From the NCBI RefSeq assembly GCF_000419765.1, contig NZ_ATTQ01000001.1:401303-465302 (forward strand): a DNA stretch of 64,000 nucleotides, in the 5' to 3' direction. The notes under the pieces are model-generated. The model was not told the DNA's origin. It worked only from the letters and a program-made list of their open reading frames with translations, and did no database searches. Made by a program: the position numbers and the translations under genes. The stretch is from Rhizobium mongolense USDA 1844 (GTDB taxonomy: Bacteria; Pseudomonadota; Alphaproteobacteria; Rhizobiales; Rhizobiaceae). Numbering within the stretch: position 1 is the stretch's first letter; each line of letters begins with the position of its first letter. Positions 61,450 through 64,000 of this stretch are shown in pieces.

Positions 61450-62514
61450 GTGTCCTTTCGAGATTCACCAGACGAACGCCTTGTCGAGATCGCAGCATTC
61501 GGGTCCAATCCCGGCGCGCTCAAGGCTTGGCTGTTCCTCCCGACACATATGGATACGCGTACCCCGCTCGTCGTAGCCCTCCATGGCTGCACCCAGACAG
61601 CTAAAGGATACGCACTGGGTTCTGGATGGTCGCAGCTCGCTGAGCGGCGGGGATTTGCGGTTCTCTATCCAGAACAACAGCACTCGAACAACCCGAACCT
61701 CTGTTTCAATTGGTTTGAACCCGGGGATGCACGACGCGGTGCGGGCGAAGCCGCATCCATCAGTCAAATGGTCGCACATGTCGTTCAGTCACAGGGCATC
61801 GATCCGAACCGGGTTTTCGTGACGGGTCTTTCAGCAGGTGGCGCCATGGCGAACGCGATGATGTCGACCTATCCTGAGATGTTCGCCGGCGGCGCGATCA
61901 TCGCGGGTCTTCCCTATGGCGCGGCGGCCAATGTCGCAGAAGCGTTCGCACAAATGCAGGGGCGAAATCCGTCGAGCGCCGTGAAGCTCCGGTCCGCGTT
62001 GAGGCGTGCCGGACATCACGCAGGTCCGTGGCCGACTGTATCTGTGTGGCATGGAACGCATGATCAAACAGTGCGACCGAGGAATGCAGATCAGATCGTA
62101 GATCAGTGGAGCGGCGTTCACGCGACACGTAAGGAGCCGGATCGCACGGAAGTGGCCAATGGGCACCAGCACAAGCTCTGGTTCGATGCAGATGGGCGAA
62201 TGGTCATCGAAACCTATTCCATCAAAGGCATGGCGCATGGCCTTCCTCTTGCAACCCAAGGCGGCTCCTCGTTCGGCCGACCGGGACCCTACATGCTTGA
62301 GGCGGGGATTTCGTCAACCGCGCGCATTGCGCGCAGTTGGGGCCTCGCTTCCGATTCCGATGTCGAAGCAACAGAGTTCGCCGCTGCCGAGGGGTCTGGC
62401 GATCGGAAATTGGCTGGCGCAAGAGAGCGACGAAGCCCTCAACCGGAGCTCGGCGACAGTCGGGTCGGCAAAATCATCAATGACGCGCTGCGCGTAGCCG
62501 GGCTGCTTCGCTGA
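61450..62514 (+). CDS. PHB depolymerase-family esterase
   Basis: 354 aa alpha/beta hydrolase of the PHB depolymerase/feruloyl esterase group. ALHGCTQTAKGY (43-54) is the oxyanion region. Ser128 lies in GLSAGGAM, Asp205 in HGTHDQTV and His263 in KGMAHGLPL. GTG at 61450 with AAGGAGA six bases upstream is the likely start; the open frame extends further. There is no signal peptide, so it probably acts inside the cell on short polyhydroxyalkanoate or other esters. It is convergent with the mutase gene. Confidence 0.88.
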   Translation: MSFRDSPDERLVEIAAFGSNPGALKAWLFLPTHMDTRTPLVVALHGCTQTAKGYALGSGWSQLAERRGFAVLYPEQQHSNNPNLCFNWFEPGDARRGAGEAASISQMVAHVVQSQGIDPNRVFVTGLSAGGAMANAMMSTYPEMFAGGAIIAGLPYGAAANVAEAFAQMQGRNPSSAVKLRSALRRAGHHAGPWPTVSVWHGTHDQTVRPRNADQIVDQWSGVHATRKEPDRTEVANGHQHKLWFDADGRMVIETYSIKGMAHGLPLATQGGSSFGRPGPYMLEAGISSTARIARSWGLASDSDVEATEFAAAEGSGDRKLAGARERRSPQPELGDSRVGKIINDALRVAGLLR

Positions 62515-62650
62515 CCTCCTGCCGGCAGTCCAGCAACGGCTCTTGCCTTGGCGATAGTCGCCAGTTGCCGCCGATCCATAAGTTCAACCGATGCAGCAAG
62601 GCTAAGCTTGGCGCCCCATCTGGCGGTCACCTCGACGGCAGCCGGCTGAG
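62515..62650. other. Convergent gap, no gene recognised
   Basis: This is sequence between the esterase stop and the mutase terminator. An open frame on the minus strand shows no recognisable family and no suitable start. Confidence 0.4.
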
Positions 62651-62683
62651 AAAAAAAGCTTGCCCCGGCAACATCCGGCAAGC
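62651..62683 (-). terminator. Intrinsic terminator of the mutase gene
   Basis: On the minus strand GCTTGCC (62677-62683 complement) pairs with GGCAAGC (62658-62664 complement) and is followed by seven T (62651-62657). It lies 113 bases beyond the mutase stop and is the clearest Rho-independent terminator in the window. Confidence 0.85.
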
Positions 62684-62796
62684 GACGTAGGGTCGGCGAT
62701 TTCCGCTTCCGGCTTGGCTTGCGCCTGTCAAAAAAAATGGCACGCAGCAAGATCCTGCCGATTGCCTGCAACAGCGGCAAATGCCGGCCGGGAAAT

Positions 62797-64000
62797 CTAC
62801 TGGTTGCGCCGGATTCCCTGCATAAGATCCAGCACGGAGTTGGCGGCGTCGAGCACATGCGTGCCGGGGCCGAAAACGGCAGAAACACCGTGATCGGCCA
62901 GAAACTGATAGTCCTGGCGCGGGATGACCCCGCCACAAATGACGATGACATCACCGCCGCCCTTTGCTTTCAGGATATCGACGAGCTGCGGCAGCAACGT
63001 CTTGTGGCCGGCGGCAAGCGACGAGACACCGATGACGTTGACGTTTTCGCCGATCGCCATTTGCGCCGCCTCTTCCGGCGTCTGGAAAAGCGGACCGGCA
63101 AGCACGTCAAAACCGATATCGCCGAACGCCGATGCGATCACCTTGGCGCCGCGGTCATGGCCGTCCTGGCCAAGTTTGGCAACCATGATCTTCGGCCTGC
63201 GGCCGAGCGCCGCGCTGACGTCCGACATACGGCTCTTCAGGACCGCAAGCTCCGGCTCGTCGCGATAGGCTTCGCCATAGACGTCCTTGACGACCCTTGG
63301 CGTGGCGGCGTGATCGCCGAAGGCTTTCCGCATGGCATCGGAGATCTCGCCCACGGTGGCGCGCGCACGGGTCGCCTCGACGGCCGCAGCCAGGAGATTG
63401 CCTCTTCCGCTGCGGGCGACATCGACAAGCGCAGCGAGCGTTTGGGCGACCTTGGCGCTGTCGCGCCGGCGCTTCGTCTCTTCGATACGCTTGATCTGCG
63501 CGGCTCTCACGGCGCTGTTGTCGATCTCCAGGATGTCGATCGGCTCTTCGTTCTCGAGGCGGTACTTGTTAACGCCAACGATAACCTCATCGCCCTTGTC
63601 CACCGCAGCTTGCCGCCGCGCGGCGGCTTCCTCGATCAATCTCTTCGGCAGGCCCTCGTTGACTGCGCGTGTCATGCCGCCAATGGCCTCGACCTCCTCG
63701 ATCAGAGCCCATGCCTTTTCTGCCAGTTCCTGCGTCAGGCTCTCGACATAATAGGAGCCGGCGAGCGGGTCGACGACCCTCGTGACACCTGTCTCATGGC
63801 TCAGGATGAGTTGCGTGTTACGGGCGATGCGCGCGGAAAATTCCGTCGGCAGCGCGATCGCCTCGTCGAAGGAATTGGTGTGCAGCGACTGCGTGCCACC
63901 CAGCACCGCCGACATCGCTTCGAAGGCAGTGCGGATGATATTGTTATAGGGATCCTGCTCCTGCAGCGACACACCCGAGGTCTGGCAATGGGTGCGCAGC
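62797..64000 (-). CDS. scpA: Methylmalonyl-CoA mutase, C-terminal part (gene runs off the window)
   Basis: About 400 C-terminal residues are visible; the 5' part lies beyond base 64000. The segment [19 protein letters not shown] and [10 protein letters not shown] belong to the substrate-binding TIM barrel. The cobalamin domain carries the base-off motif GQDGHDRG (Asp-x-His-x-x-Gly), then [10 protein letters not shown] and the GG loop ICGGVIP. The enzyme interconverts methylmalonyl-CoA and succinyl-CoA (EC 5.4.99.2); the rhizobial gene is also called bhbA. It is the single-chain type, because catalytic and B12 domains are fused. Confidence 0.95.
   Translation of the reverse strand, partial: LRTHCQTSGVSLQEQDPYNNIIRTAFEAMSAVLGGTQSLHTNSFDEAIALPTEFSARIARNTQLILSHETGVTRVVDPLAGSYYVESLTQELAEKAWALIEEVEAIGGMTRAVNEGLPKRLIEEAAARRQAAVDKGDEVIVGVNKYRLENEEPIDILEIDNSAVRAAQIKRIEETKRRRDSAKVAQTLAALVDVARSGRGNLLAAAVEATRARATVGEISDAMRKAFGDHAATPRVVKDVYGEAYRDEPELAVLKSRMSDVSAALGRRPKIMVAKLGQDGHDRGAKVIASAFGDIGFDVLAGPLFQTPEEAAQMAIGENVNVIGVSSLAAGHKTLLPQLVDILKAKGGGDVIVICGGVIPRQDYQFLADHGVSAVFGPGTHVLDAANSVLDLMQGIRRNQ

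Noticed and set aside
62439..62954. 171-codon minus-strand frame in the convergent gap before the mutase
   Set aside because: It overlaps the mutase C-terminus in another frame and spans the mutase terminator; no recognisable family.
1..64000. CRISPR arrays, rRNA or tRNA genes, prophage modules, biosynthetic gene clusters
   Set aside because: I saw no regularly spaced repeats, no rRNA or tRNA sequence, and no phage structural or synthase genes on reading through both strands.

Overview
The window looks like part of an accessory or second replicon of a Rhizobiaceae alphaproteobacterium (Rhizobium, Sinorhizobium or Agrobacterium type). I infer this from the GC-rich coding style, the density of solute ABC transporters each paired with a catabolic enzyme and a local regulator, the gene families present (Kup, GH51 arabinofuranosidase, UxuA, ThuA-like, bhbA/scpA-type mutase, EcfG-like sigma factor), a plasmid-type replication-initiator remnant and an alphaproteobacterial small RNA. 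I see no rRNA, tRNA or CRISPR array.

Layout. 1-1686: a flavoprotein fragment fused to the 5' part of a group II intron, then a VapBC-type toxin-antitoxin pair. 1687-8599 (minus): an L-arabinoside operon, with abfA first, then ABC ATPase, binding protein, two permeases and an ArsR-like regulator last. 9039-10952: the potassium transporter Kup. 11174-16831 (minus): a polyamine/opine-type ABC operon ending in an Asp/Glu/hydantoin racemase and a flavin reductase-like protein, with a divergent GntR regulator at 17096. 17871-20252: a secreted esterase and a decayed stretch with an IS tail and a 5'-truncated alpha-L-fucosidase. 20330-24111: a SnoaL-like protein and a large SAM-cyclase-AAA-TPR signalling protein.

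24112-25842 is a gene graveyard. It holds a three-hairpin small RNA with CCTCCTCCC loops, a permease scrap, iteron-like repeats and a frameshifted plasmid RepA-like gene. 25843-27815: a GntR regulator and mannonate dehydratase. 28117-29769: a HipA kinase followed by a HipB-like HTH protein. 29920-37591: a GntR regulator and two Gfo/Idh/MocA dehydrogenases, divergent from a complete carbohydrate ABC transporter; shared operator-like motifs lie between them. 37621-39262: two exporters (EamA, LysE). 39379-42006: four overlapping phospholipid genes of the YnbA/YnbB kind. 42111-44871: a CorC/HlyC membrane protein and a sorbosone dehydrogenase-like protein.

45216-50537: an EcfG-like sigma factor with a matching promoter-like site, two DUF2934 proteins, and a periplasmic molybdenum hydroxylase (MoCo subunit, 2Fe-2S subunit, triheme cytochrome c). 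50692-51910: a VOC protein and a ThuA-like protein. 51940-61329: a GntR regulator, a 30-bp palindrome, and an eight-gene operon (M20 amidohydrolase, M28 peptidase-like protein, a polar amino acid ABC transporter with two binding proteins, a fumarylacetoacetase-family enzyme). This operon is the best candidate for an undescribed catabolic system here. 61450-64000: a PHB depolymerase-like esterase and the C-terminal part of methylmalonyl-CoA mutase.

Recurring design: each catabolic transporter is linked to its own regulator, genes within operons overlap at ATGA or are nearly contiguous, and GC-rich hairpins follow four of the five binding-protein genes.
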